Of a stretch of DNA of 64,000 bases, positions 12,401-26,084 are shown one piece after another. The translations under genes were made by a program, and so were the position numbers. Every line of letters begins with the position of its first letter. Position 1 is the stretch's first letter. Source of the DNA: Hirudinaria manillensis (taxonomy: Eukaryota; Annelida; Clitellata; Hirudinida; Hirudinidae). The stretch lies in assembly GCA_034509925.1 (NCBI GenBank), contig CM067533.1, positions 5,448,035 through 5,512,034 of the forward strand. The letters run 5' to 3'. The notes below the pieces were generated by a model. That model was not told the DNA's origin and made no database searches. It saw nothing but the letters and a program-made list of their open reading frames with translations.

Positions 12401-15400
12401 AAGGATTTGTTTTTGTCTCGACAGAACGAAGACTTTGGTTCTTGAATTGCTGGCAGCCGTCTGTTTGGTCAGTGGTGGTCATCAAATGATACTGCTTGCC
12501 TTCGACAACTTCAAAAAGGTCGGTTGCAACAACATACTCGACTGATTTATTTTTAACCTCGAGGTCATAGGTCAAATTGAATTAATTTTTATGCAAATGT
12601 CTTGCTATGTTTTGAGATGTGAATGTCTGAAAGGTTTTGCTATGAGCGGAAAAGATTTATTATGGTTATATTAATTCTATTATTATTATTATTATTATTA
12701 TTATTTCTATTTAATGTACAACTATGCACTCGTGTTAATTTGTATAATGTTTGTATTTGATGACAACACTTTCTTTCTCATAATAATCCAGGTGTGCGGA
12801 GAAACAGCCAGGTTTGAGACCCTCATGTACTACTTTCAACATTATGAGGAATTCCACAATGACTTCATGGTTTGACTTGTTTTGTAAAATTTTTTTCATT
12901 CATGCATGCCTTTGCCCATCCATCCATCCATCCATCCATCCATCCATCCATCCATCCATCCATCCATCCATCCATCCATTCATTCATTCATTCATTGTGA
13001 TTGCCTGAAACCAGTAGGGAATCCTAGAGTTTTGCAAGACCAGATTACTATTATCATTATCATCAAATATGCATAATTTTGCTTTCCGAAGACGGATTTA
13101 AGTTTGAATTGAGCATTTGTTGCCACATAAAATAATTAATTATTTAACGATTCATAAAAATAAAAAAATTTTTCATAAAACATTTTAAACTGTGCATCAA
13201 GTTGAAACATCTTTGAATTAATCTCATTTTTTAAAAAATATTTAATTATTATTAATAATTAATTGGAATATTTAATTGTTCTACTGCAGGTCGCCTGCAT
13301 GCAGTTCATCAACATCATCGTACATTCTGTGGAAAGCATGAACTTCAGGGTTCACCTCCAATACGAGTTCACCATCCTGGGACTCGATGAATATCTTCAG
13401 GTGACTGTTCTGTTGCATTTATGATATTACAAATTAATAATAAATTATATAATAATATTTAATAGGAATTTAAGATGCTATAGGATTCTTTTGATGTTAA
13501 TGAGACATGGTGTGTGTGAGTGCGTGTGCATGCAAAATTTTAGGTTAATTTGAGTTTACCTTTAAAAAGGAGAAATTGCAAATATCTTTCGATTTGCCAC
13601 CAGAAACTGCGTCACACGGACAGTGAGAGACTCCCGATCCAGGTGAACGCCTACCTGGACAACACGATAGAAGTTCAAACTCTGCTCGAAGAGTCCGACT
13701 TGAAGACCGTGGCGCTCGAGAAGGTGGCAGAACTGGAGGATGAACTGTCGCACGTGGGTTTCGGGAATTCCGAGGCGGATTTCTTGTTGTTGTTGCTGCT
13801 GTTGTTGTTGTTGTTGTTATTGTTGTTGTTTCGTTGGTGCTATATTTCTTCCCAGGTGGAAAAACATGCGACGTGGATCTTATGTGTTTTTGTGTCTTTC
13901 CTTTTACTAGGACTCTCATGCTATGCATATGGTGCTTTATAAATTAACTATTATTATTATTGTTGTTGTTGTTGTTGTTGTGAATGTGTTATGAATATAT
14001 TCATATGAATGATCCTTTGACTCGTTGCAGACGATCGACAAACTGAATGAACAGGAGGATAATGCCTGCTGCAGGATAAGTAAGTTATTTAATCATTTTC
14101 TAAGCTTTTTTTTTAATAGATATATTTCTCAAGCCACGATCAACACTCGTGATGGAATGCATTAAACACGTGGTAACCGATTATGTTAATCCATCGGTTG
14201 AGTGGTTTTCTCTGTTTTTTTGTTCCAATGCCTCGAACGTCCGTTACTAAAGAGTTTTGATTTTATTTTTAATACGAGTTGAGAATTCGATTGAAATTGC
14301 AGATGAATTACAGAAGCAGATTGAAGCATTGCTGGAAGAGAAAGACAAATACGAGGTTAATCATTTAATTAATTAATTAATTAATTTATTTATTTATTAC
14401 ATTAAAGACGTTATGCAACAGTTTTGTTCACTTACAACAGGTCATTTGTGAACAACAAAAGGAACAGATCAAAAGGTTGTCCAGTGGTCCACGTAAGGAA
14501 CTCTTCATTGAACTCTTCATTGAACTCTTCATTGAACTCTTCATTGAACTCTTCATTGAACTCTTCATTGAACTCTTCATTGAACTCTTCATTGAACTCT
14601 TCATTGAACTCTTCATTGAACTCTTCATTGAACTCTTCATTGAACTCTTCATTGAACTCTTCATTGAACTCTTCATTGAACTCTTCATTGAACTCTTTAT
14701 TGAACTCTTCATTGAACTCTTCATTGAACTCTTCATTGAACTCTTGCAATATTACACTCAATTATTTTTAGCATTAGAGTTAAGTAATTTTTAGTATTTA
14801 GAATTTACAAAACATTTCATCGATCCTTCATTAATATATTTATGCTCGTAATAAATGTATGAATTTATCGATCATCATAAAATATTTGATTCGTTCAGCA
14901 AATGAAAGGGTCGTCCCAGCAGCACTGCCTTCGATTCCCTCCGAGAAGGCAGACGACCTCCCGGTTCTTCCGCCTCCGCCTCTTCCCCCTGCTCCGCCCG
15001 CTCCTCCGATGCCCCCGCCCGGCCTCCCTCCGATGCCCCCACCCGGTCTCCCTCCGTTTTTCGGTGCCGCTCCTCCTCCGCCGCCCCTCGGAATGCCCTT
15101 ACCAGGTGATCGTTCGTTTATTGTTTATTATTTTTTAATGTCGTTTACTTTGTGTCGATAACACGAAACAAATGCTAAAAGCAAGAAGAGACAAAAACAA
15201 ACAATCAAACTTCAAAGTTAAACATCATAAATGATGGGGTATTATGCCCCACATATTTACAATTTATTTAAAAAAAAAATCAATTTGTTGCATATTCTCG
15301 AATATTCTAAAATAACGATCGTTTTTTTTTGAAAGGAGCCGTGGCAATAAAGAAGGCCGTCCAACCGATCCATCGTCTGCCGGTGTTGAACTGGGTGTCC

Positions 15401-15599
15401 ATGAAACCGAACGAAGTCAAAGGCACCATGTTCAATGAATTGGATGACGAGAAGTTGTACAAGGTGTTGTTGCATGCGTGCGTGCATTGCCCATCGAAGC
15501 ACTTGTTCCAATCGTTAAAGAGAAACGTTAAAGTTGTACTTTACATGCATTAGGCTCCAGTAACTCTGTAAACAATGTTTTGATGAATGTCAAATATTA

Positions 15600-15674
<75 letters not shown>

Positions 15675-15848
15675 GTTCATTAATAGGCTCTGGTAACTAT
15701 GTAAACAATGTTTTTGATGAATGTCAATCAGTATTATTATTATTATTATTATTGTTGTTGTTGTCATTATTATTATTATTAATCTTGATTCATTAATAGG
15801 CTCCGGTAACTCTGTAAACAATGTTTTGATGAACGTCAATTATTATTA

Positions 15849-15890
<42 letters not shown>

Positions 15891-18800
15891 GTTTATTATT
15901 ATTATTATTATTAGTTCATAATAGGCTCTGGTAACTATGTAAACAATGTTTTTGATGAATGTCAATCAGTATTAGTATTATTATTGTTATTGTTGTTATT
16001 ATTATTATTATTATTATTATTCACCATGTGCAGGAGTTGGACTTTAACGAATTCGAAGATCTCTTCAAACTAGGCAACGTCAATCTGTTGGACGTGGACA
16101 TTGACTCCATGTCGACAATTAAACCAAAGAAGAGGCCTGAGAAGTTGTCGCTGCTTGATCCAAACAGGATGAGGAACGTTGGTTAGTTGCTGTTGTTGTT
16201 ACTGTTGTTGTTATTGTTGTTGTTGTTATTGTTGTTGTTGCTGTTGTTGTTATTGTTGTTGTTGTTGCTGTTGTTGTTATTGTTGTTGTTGTATTTTCTG
16301 TCAATTTTAGTTTTGAAGCGTGTTGACGTGTTGATTAAATTAGTTATTTGGTTTAGTTGGTAGGTTGGTAGGAGTGAATGAGTTTTATTAATCTGTTTAA
16401 CTCGTTAAAGTTCACCTAAGACGTTCCTAAAATTAATTTCATTGCTGTTCTTTACGATTTTTGAATGATTTTGAATCATCGAGAAAAATAAATAGCATTT
16501 ATGATATAAAATTACTAATATAATTTGTCACTGGCTATCTAAACTGAAAATTGTTTATTTTCGACGACTCTTGCGACGGCGGCCATGACATAAATAACGC
16601 GTCGACGCATCTCGATTGGAAGTTTATAATTGAAATGATTGCATCGGATGTTGATGATGATGTCCTGAATTTCTTTGAACAGCAATTACCAGGAGGAAGA
16701 TAGAGATGAAAGACGAGGAGATCGTAAAATCTATCAACAGGTTCTTGTTCCTCATCTTATGCTCGTCTGAACTTGCAAATTACAGAAACAATTAGCACTT
16801 TTGTCTGCAGTTAATCGTTATGATTAATAAATGAATTATTATTATTATTATTATTAACTACAGTTTATCGTCGTGCTGTGCACTGTTAAAAGCATCCCCC
16901 TCTTAGTATTGTGGGGCTGTGTGAATGAGATATAAATAGCAATAAGTAGTAAGTATAATGTTCCTGTACTGGTTGCTTCTCACTTTTGCCTCTCAGGGTG
17001 TTGGAAAACACACTCAAAATTACTAATAATAATAATAATAATAATTTAAAAAAATAATAATAATCTTATTATGTTGTCAAGTTTATTTAGCTATTACAGC
17101 AATAAGAAACAATTAACATAAATTGTTATTTATTTATTTATTTAGTCATCCATGCTGAGTGCAGTTTAATTAAATAAACATGTAAACATTCCATGATTTG
17201 TAACAATTTATAACAGCATGGACCTGCAAAAGCTGACCTTGGAAAGGGTAGAAATTCTAATGAGGGTCATCCCCAATGAGCAGGAAGTCAAGGCATTCAA
17301 AGAGTTTGAAAGAGAAAAAAAGAGTCTCGATTCTTTGGCAGATGAAGACAGATTCATGATCAACGTGAGTATTTGTCATCACTTATGTGATATCATTATA
17401 GGCTTCAGTAGATGCTGGTGTTCATGATTAGTTGTGAGTGATTTGAAAGGGTTTCAGGAGGTATTCCCATCCACTGTTTGACACTCTTTCATTGAAGGAT
17501 GCTTTCAAATGTCATTGGCCTGCAGCACAAATATATTTTCTTAATTAAATATTAATAATATTAATTATTTAGTATAATTCCCATTTATTATACCTATAAA
17601 TCCAATTTTATTAAGTTTGTTAAGTTGATTTTAATTCATTTATTAATAGTTAATCAACAACAACCAATCAGGAGTCACTAATCTGGGTTTCACTCGACCT
17701 AGATTGACAATTTAATTGTTAGACCTAGATCAACAATTTAATTCATTTAATAGTTAATCAACAACAGCCAATCAGCAGTCACCAATCTGGGTTTCACTCG
17801 ACCTAGATTTCGTTAATTTTGCACCATTGGCACCTCCATTGAAAGTCTTTTATTATTGTTGTTGATTCATTCATAATGATAAATAATTCATTAATTCATA
17901 GTTAAATAATAATTAAGTTATAATCAGGAAAACATGCATAAGTCTGCAAATAACAGTAGAATTTATAAATTATATGTTTTTTTTCCTTTCCTTACACTTC
18001 TTAGCTTATCATGCAAAAAATAAATTGTTGCAGCTTTCCAAAATAGAACGACTCCAGCAGAAGTTGTCCATCATGTGCTTCATCGGGAACTTCTTCGACA
18101 CAGTGCATCACCTTCAGCCCGTAGGGGTTTTTTTTTTTTGATTTTGCTTTTTAGAACTTCAGTCTCATCTTTTCAATTTTTTAAATATTATTTTATTTTA
18201 CAGCAACTCCAGGCCGTTTCGGATGCGTCCGTTTCTATTTACGATTCGAAAAAAATAAGGAAACTCTTTGAGGTTAGCGACGTGATTGTAATTAATTAAT
18301 TGACTATTCTTTAATTATTTAATATTAATAATTAATATTTAATAATTAATATTAATAATGCTTCCATGCCTCACTCTGAATGGCATGCTCTAGGCCTTAA
18401 AATAGCACTTTTCAACAATTGATTGATTTAGTGTTTGCCAATTATTTCATGATTACTTGAATTGGAATTACTAATCATTAGTCATTCTTGCTTCAATTGT
18501 TTGATTGATTGATTGATTTCAGATCATCCTTGCCTTTGGAAATTACATGAACAGCTCAAAGAGGGGAGCGGTTTATGGATTCAAGATTCAAAGTCTCGAC
18601 ATGGTGCTACATTCGTTCATTTTCAAATGACAATATTTTGTTTAACAGCAGTAATTTTCAAATAATAATTAAAAATTGTGTGGTTGCCATAATAACAACT
18701 CAATCTAAAGTATTTTAATAATCCATTTGCCAAATGAGCAAAATTCATTAGAACCACATTGTAGAACATTTTAAAAACAAAACGCAACTGGTCTGACATG

Positions 18801-20625
18801 CACGGTTTAATTTAAAAGTTATTTTAATTCAATTATTAATTTAATACAACAACAACAGCAAGTTAATTCAATTACAACATTCAATTACAGCTCAACGACA
18901 CAAAGTCCAACGACAAGAAGCTATCCTTGCTGCACTACATCGTCAAAACGATCAAGCGTAAATACCCGGAAGTGTTCACTTTTGATCACGACATCAGACA
19001 TCTCGAGAAGGCAGCAACGGGTTTGGGATGTTAAATTATTTATTTATTTATTCATTTATTTATTTATTTATTTATTCATTCATTCATTTATTCATTTATT
19101 TATTTATTTATTCATTCATTCATTTATTTATTTATTTATTTATTTATTTAAAACATCAAACTGAAGGGTCCTTGAGACCACTAACACAAGTCTGTACAAT
19201 TTACATACGAAAAGAAAGTTAGACAATGGCAAGTCACTTCGATAGGCATCGCGTTTATGTGGCACAAATTGTATTGTTGCAAATCGAATTATTTCAATGC
19301 CTAAGCCTTTAGTTCTTCCTGCTGTATAAATTTTAATCGATTATTTCAGTCAACAAAACAAATTAATTAATTAATCCCTGCAGTCTCGCTCGACAACATT
19401 TTGTCGGACATCGGAGAATTAGAGAAAGGTTTGGAGCTGACGAGGAGAGAGTTCGAAGCTCGCAAGGATCGCGACATTCCAATCCTTCTGAAAGATTTCG
19501 TCTCGAATGCCGAGGACAAAGTAAAGAAGTTGAAGTCCGATGCCAAGCACGCCCAGGTTATTTTCGGATTAAGAAAATCATTTTCCAGTCTTAATTGAAT
19601 GAACGTTGAAGTAAAAGAAAGAAAGTTGTTTGAATTTTTTTAGAATAACACGATAATAATAAACAATAAACAATAGAGTAACTTTTTTTTACATACATGT
19701 TTGTAATGTTGTTGTCAGGAATCGTACAGCAAAGTGGTGCAGCATTTCGGAGAGAACATGAGGACGATCTCACCAAACTCGTTTTTTTCCCTCTTCCTTC
19801 GTTTCATTAAGTCCTTTAAGGTTATAATTTCACAAAGTTATTTCACGACTAAAAAAGTTTTACGAGGTGGTCTTAAAATGTTTAACATTTTGAGAATCGA
19901 GTCAGTCGATCGATTGATTTGTGTTTAGCTGTGATCAGGAATCTGCTTTTATGACTTGTTGGATTCGTTTGATTGTTCCTTAGAACTTTGAATGGAATAG
20001 TTATTTTCCATTTTAGCAAGCAGACGCAGACCTCGAAAACATGCTGCGACTCGAAGAGGCTCAGAAAACCATCAAGGCCTCTGTGAGAGAAAATAAAAAA
20101 GAGAAGAAGAAGTTTGTTCAGGTACAAATACACATACTGGTTATTTATTTATTGATTTTAAATTTATAATTTGAGTTAATTCATCGATTAATGGTTGGCA
20201 GTGGTTTTAAAATACAAGAATATCAAAACAGGAAACAGTGGTCAGCGAGTTAAAGCAAAAACAGCAGAGAATCAAGGAGAAGAAGGTCTTGAATCGAGAT
20301 GAGATCTGCCACGGGACGCTCGAGGACATCCTTTTAGGTAAATTCGACCTCCAAACTTTTCTTTCAAAGCTTATGCACCTCTTCCTCGCAGAATTTATGA
20401 ATCTCATGTGAGATTAGAATCTACTAGAATGTATAGAAAAGGCTTAATTATCATTTTCTTAAGAATTCATTTGGAATGCAATTTCGCGACGGATTTTTAA
20501 GTGCAGACGATGGTCACGTTTTAGATTTGAAGAGCGAGCCGTACAGGAGGGCGGATGCCGTCAGAAGGAGTTTGAGGAAGAGGAACGATATAAAACCTGC
20601 ACCTGTTCAGATCCTTCAGGTGTAA
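6458..20625 (+). CDS. FMNL: formin-like protein (FMNL/FRL), diaphanous-related formin, about 29 coding exons
   Basis: An actin nucleator and elongator acting under Rho-family GTPases at the plasma membrane. Exons start near 6458, 6762, 9529, 9853, 11226, 11404, 11698, 12002, 12425, 12792, 13290, 13604, 14031, 14303, 14441, 14899, 15336, 16034, 16683, 17217, 18034, 18204, 18533, 18891, 19384, 19719, 20017, 20232 and 20507; stop at 20623-20625; about 990 residues. The N-terminus MGSVVSQ fits an N-myristoylation signal, known in FMNLs. It is followed by the GBD/FH3 armadillo region ([53 protein letters not shown]), a coiled coil, a proline-rich FH1 at 14.9-15.1 kb and an FH2 opening with [20 protein letters not shown] and continuing through [16 protein letters not shown]. 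The last exon carries the autoregulatory DAD ([15 protein letters not shown]). The intron at 12079-12424 has a GC donor. FMNL is favoured over DAAM or Dia by N-terminus and DAD. Confidence 0.93.
7737..7798. repeat. tandem 31-bp duplication in FMNL intron 2
   Basis: The segment ACTTTAAAAACATAATCATT plus about 11 further bases occurs twice in succession, differing at one base. It lies in the long (2.7 kb) second intron. Confidence 0.7.
10867..10922. repeat. short direct repeat in FMNL intron
   Basis: AATCAGAGTTCTGATTGGTC occurs twice about 25 bases apart. The unit holds a small inverted repeat (AATCAGA/TCTGATT). Confidence 0.6.
11078..11209. repeat. about 50-bp direct duplication in FMNL intron
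   Basis: A block running from TTATTGAAACAACCATTAAA into TTATGCATCT is present twice, about 85 bases apart, with one or two differences. It lies just 5' of the exon beginning at 11226. Confidence 0.65.
11505..11602. repeat. tandem repeat, about 38-bp unit, three copies
   Basis: TTATCATTTGGTATAATAAA followed by GAAAATAAT recurs three times with small changes, in the FMNL intron between the exons ending at 11474 and starting at 11698. Confidence 0.65.
11866..11965. repeat. imperfect GATGATGGT/GGTCAT repeat
   Basis: Low-complexity GATGAT/GGTGGT/GGTCAT tract of about 100 bp in an FMNL intron. The open frames crossing it are low-complexity artefacts. Confidence 0.7.
12079..12424 (+). other. GC-AG intron of FMNL
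   Basis: The upstream exon must end in AATTACAG to keep frame with the next exon (ACGAAGACTTTGGTTCTTGA). The intron then begins GCAAAA and ends GACAG. No GT is available in phase at this point, so this is best read as a non-canonical GC donor. Confidence 0.7.
12917..12995. repeat. (CATC)n changing to (CATT)n microsatellite
   Basis: About 15 copies of CATC followed by four of CATT, in an FMNL intron directly downstream of the exon ending at 12869. Confidence 0.95.
13777..13831. repeat. (TTG/CTG)n microsatellite
   Basis: TTGTTG tract with a few CTG and TTA units in an FMNL intron. A second, shorter (TTG)n run sits at about 13958-13980. Confidence 0.9.
14498..14744. repeat. 12-bp minisatellite, about 20 copies (GAACTCTTCATT)
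   Basis: An almost perfect array of GAACTCTTCATT, with one TTTATT variant near 14695. It starts six bases downstream of the GT donor (AC|GTAAGG) of the FMNL exon ending at 14492. Because the unit is a multiple of three and lacks stops, all forward frames stay open. In the FMNL frame it would read as repeated ELFI. Confidence 0.97.
15546..16022. repeat. composite higher-order repeat in FMNL intron (four about 45-bp units alternating with ATT arrays)
   Basis: Units around TAACTCTGTAAACAATGTTT followed by GATGAA.GTCAA occur near 15548, 15684, 15798 and 15922, each followed by (ATT)n. Units 1 and 3 share CTCTG and GTTTTGATG; units 2 and 4 share CTATG, GTTTTTGATG and CAGTATTA. The pattern is therefore A-B-A-B, as if a dimer had been duplicated. 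Confidence 0.9.
16187..16291. repeat. (TTG)n-rich microsatellite
   Basis: GTTGTTATT/GTTGCT-type imperfect trinucleotide array just after the donor of the FMNL exon ending at 16181. Confidence 0.93.
17636..17818. repeat. tandem duplication of about 100 bp in FMNL intron
   Basis: A block containing TAATAGTTAATCAACAACA, an ATCTGGGTTTCACTCGACCT core and CTAGATT occurs twice with a few substitutions. Confidence 0.75.
19036..19150. repeat. (TTTA)n/(TTCA)n microsatellite
   Basis: Roughly 28 tetranucleotide units mixing TTTA and TTCA, directly after the donor of the FMNL exon ending at 19020. Confidence 0.95.
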
Positions 20626-22895
20626 CCTCCAGGGGTCCAAAAATGCATTTATTTCGTGCTTAGTGTATTTCCTCTTCTTTTTGTGTTTATTGAATGTTTT
20701 GATTAGGTCGTGCTCCATTCATCATCGTCGTCGTCGTCGTCATCGTCATCATCATCATCATCATCCTTGATTACACTGCCCTTTTGTTGAGGCTAAAGTT
20801 TTCCTTCTCTGCTGTAGCATTTGCTTGTTTTTACACACTTTCCAAAGATTTATTTTAGTCAAGAATGCAGGATTTGACAATATCCATTTTATTTGACCGT
20901 TCAGTTCAGATTTATAGTGCCTTTTGCAAAGGTATTCATTATTTGTAACGTCAATTTTATAATCAGGACCTCTAATCTCTTTTTAATTACCGGGTTATAT
21001 GGAGAACAGGCGACTCCTCAATGTCTCCATTTTGATATTAATTTTAATCAAAGGTATTATTATTATTATTATTGCCATCATGTTATATCTGCCATATGAC
21101 ACCACATTCTAGTCTCAAAGACTTGTCCTCTGAACTTTGACCTCCATCGTGATCTTGCCCGTCGACTCAGAGCATGTTTTTGTCATCATTTTAAAGTGTC
21201 CTTTGGTTCTACAAATTGACATCTCATCAAAAATATTTTCTTAGCTCCCAAAACTGCTCTCAAAAGACAAAGTCCGATTTAGTCCGATTTGATCGCTCGC
21301 TTGATGTCTTTTTCGATTGTCGTATCCATTGTTTTTTTGATTCTCGTAAGTACGAGTGCAAATATTCATTGTTGATGTTCTATTTATTGAGTAACTTTTA
21401 TTCAAGAGCGTTTTAGTTGCATGATGTTCCACGTCGTCGTCGTCATCACCTGCGAGACGAGAATTGTTTTACCAGTCGTCGCAGGTCTTGTTTGATGTTT
21501 TATCTTTGCATCCTCGGGTCTCGCTTTTTCCGGCCGAATTCGTTCTCACTTTGCGGATCGATCAATCGATCGATCGATCGTGGCCGAGATGAGCTTTTCG
21601 ATTGTTTGCCAAGTCAGATCAACAGGGTCCATTTGGGTCAATTTATTTCGACGAAGTTAGGAACATGTTTCGTGAAAATAGATGATATTATATTGCTAGC
21701 TTCCGTTAAATTTAATGGCTTTATTATTAAATTTCATCATGTCATCGTGTGTTTGTAATAACTATACAAGTTCTACATACAGAGTCATGCATGTAGAGCT
21801 TCTGCAATTCAAATTGTATCTTTCAAGAACCTTGGATCGAAAAGTAAACAAACTGCAACAAAAGAATGCCAAAAGTCTTTATTTTAGTCTTCAATTTATC
21901 CTTGGCTGAGGTTTCTGGCGCTGTTATGGTGGTATGGTCGACTATATTTCTAGAAACCCGGACTAAGTCTTACAAGCGGGAAGCGTAGGAGGCCGTCCAT
22001 GAGGAACAAAAACCTTTCTTAACCTTACTTCGGCCGCTCTCCAATTTGTGGAACTACGCTGATTCGTCATCAATTTCTGCTGAAGATGAGGCAATGTTTT
22101 AGTTTCGTGATTTCCTGACGGTCGGTGAGCGCTTTGTTACGCGTTTTTAAGTTTTAAATACATTCGTCGGTTTCACGAACTGTAACTCTAGAGTTACAAG
22201 AATGCCACAATTTTAATTAGTATATATAATTTAAATCACTTGATTTAATCTGATTTTGTAAGGACATCATCCACCAGAAAAGTCGAAAGTGTGTATGAAG
22301 GAGTATGATCGAAAGCAAGAGAATATATTATGGCGAGTCATTTTGGATTGTTCAAGTTGGAAAGTCTTGAAACGTGTTCATGATTGCATGTGTTTATGAT
22401 TGCGATTTAAGACGAGGCACGAGTTAATTGACTGCGTATCCTCCGTGGGTGTTTTGCTCGACGTTGTAATAGTTTTCACGACTTGGGACATTTGTTTTCA
22501 TCGACTTGGTGGAGCTGTGATCTTTTAGTTCTTCACTGTTTGGATCTAGATACTGCATAGACAAGCCATTGTATGAACAAAATTAATCAAAACTCCAAAA
22601 TTTCAGCTTTGAAATTTTTACACAGTTTCCTAAGGGACGAGTATTTTCCTTTAAAATTATCCTTAGGTGGATATTTACAACAGCATTAGTGATGGACTTA
22701 ATGGTATATTTAAGCTTGCAGTATACACTGTTATATAATTCAATAATATGATGTATTATGTAATATAATTATGCAATTATATAACAGTGTATACTACAAA
22801 GTCCAGTGCAGTTACATCTACAGTTCTAAATTTTAAATTCTAATTTTAGATTCCAAATCAGCAGCACAAGATTGAGACTTTTTCAAAAAAATAAG
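20626..22895. other. convergent intergenic region: FMNL 3' UTR and 3' end of the membrane-protein gene
   Basis: Lies between the FMNL stop and the stop of the minus-strand membrane-protein gene. It holds a TCG/TCA trinucleotide run (about 20724-20764), an ATT run (about 21055-21073), a GATC run (about 21555-21580) and a 21-bp inverted repeat (22720-22795). No exon with family resemblance was seen. Confidence 0.55.
22720..22795. repeat. perfect 21-bp inverted repeat with 34-base loop
   Basis: The left arm at 22720-22740 reads AGTATACACTGTTATATAAT plus T, and 22775-22795 is its exact reverse complement. Partial pairing extends a few bases outward. It could be a transcript hairpin, a small palindromic mobile element or a cruciform. 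It lies between two convergent genes. Confidence 0.85.
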
Positions 22896-24392
22896 TTAAC
22901 TGACGTCCTCCTTGACATCGTCACTGAAATCGGCATTATCGATGGAGAAACCGTACTTTCGTCCCATAGTTGTATATACTTCATTTCGAACGCCGTTATC
23001 AGCCAAAGATATGCCAGATATCGTTCCTTTCCTAGTGGCCAAAGTTCCACCAAATTTAGACCTGTTTTCCACGTAGCCCAGCTCTGTCAAGTCGATCCTA
23101 GATTTCTCTCCAACTTTTCTGTACTTGAAGTACCAAAGCAATACGATAACGACAACGATTATGACAGGTATGAGGAGGAGAACCAAGAGAGGATATAAAT
23201 TAGGTCTTTCGCCGCATTGTTCAACGCAGTCGTTATCTTTCGGGCATTGGCCATCTGCAAAATAAAAAAATCTTCAATTTTTTGATCATTTAACAAACTC
23301 TTTATGGCAGTGACCTAGTCAAGACTTCAAAATTTGATTAAGGTGGGGCCAATTATAGGGAATATAGGCTGCATTTAAATATTTTATACAAATAATATAT
23401 ATGCATAGTGTAGTTCTAATTATTATTTTTCTTAGAAGTTTTTCTTTTTCTGTCCTTATTGGAGAATCACTTGATTTTTTGTATACATATTCTGTTATTT
23501 TTGGAAATCGGCTCTACGAAATGACTTTTGAATGTTGCATGATGTTTAAAAAATCCATGTTTTCCAAAGCCATTGATTGATTAATGCCATGACTATTAGT
23601 TTTGAATATGATTTTGAGATATTTTTGTGGGATACCTCACCAAAAGGGACGGGATTGAGGAAATACCCTCCTGCATAGCCTGATGTACCGAACGCTAATA
23701 TTATTGAAGCATTTCTCATTTAAGAAACTCGAATTTCGGAAAAAAATATATGAAGCGATGTGTATAACAATCCAAAGTGGCCTACCGGTCCAATTACAGT
23801 ACAGAAATAGAGGAGTCAGTTCGAAGCCACCGACAATTAACGTTTGTTTAGAAACGTCTCCTGCGTTGAATCCTTTGAGTGCCACTTCAATGGTAGTATA
23901 CGCAGTTCCTCCCGATGATAGCTTGAAGTCCACGACTGCTCTCTCTTGAAACAATGTTAATTTGAATGAAGCATTTACTTGTTTGTAAAATAAAAAGAAA
24001 TGTAAACAACGCACCGTTTGGTCCTGGCGTAACCATAACTTCAGATATTCTGTCTGGCTCGACCATCAACATTCTAGCCGAGCCATTCTTAAGTTCTTCT
24101 AGAAATTTTATGTTTATAGACCTCCTAATGGTTTCATATGAAATTGAAAAAATGAATTTAATTCTCTGCGGAGTTTCAGTAACATCCTTTATGACGGTAG
24201 TCGAACCCAATAATATGGTGGAAAACGTGACAGGGATTTCTACGCCGTCACCCAAAGGAAGCGCTACAATTTAATATCCTCATTAATCAGAAGGCGTTAA
24301 TCATTTTATCACTTAATTAATAATCTATCATAGCCAAAAGCACTGAAATCCTCAGTTAAAGTTTAACACTCACCTAAAAGCCATATCATCAT
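22896..24392 (-). CDS. predicted type I membrane protein, family not recognised (4 exons)
   Basis: Exons, with phases that join cleanly: 24392-24374, 24263-24015, 23944-23786, 23254-22896. The protein is about 230 residues. A very short N-terminal hydrophobic stretch (MMIWLLALPLG) may be a signal peptide. The ectodomain of about 160 residues looks beta-rich and ends in a small Cys cluster (YCNWTDGQCPKDNDCVEQC, with a possible N-glycosylation site NWT). It is followed by one strong transmembrane helix (YPLLVLLLIPVIIVVVIVLL) and a basic, tyrosine-containing cytoplasmic tail (YFKYRK, NEVYTTMGRKYG). I do not recognise the ectodomain. It could be a receptor, adhesion or allorecognition-type surface protein, but nothing here decides this. 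The start is M1 or M2 of the tandem ATG. Confidence 0.7.

Positions 24393-26084
<1,692 letters not shown>

Noticed and set aside
14424..14794. Repeat-coded proteins (ELFI, NSSL, EEFN, MKSS) as real genes
   Set aside because: All frames of a 12-bp tandem array are open automatically; the array sits in an FMNL intron.
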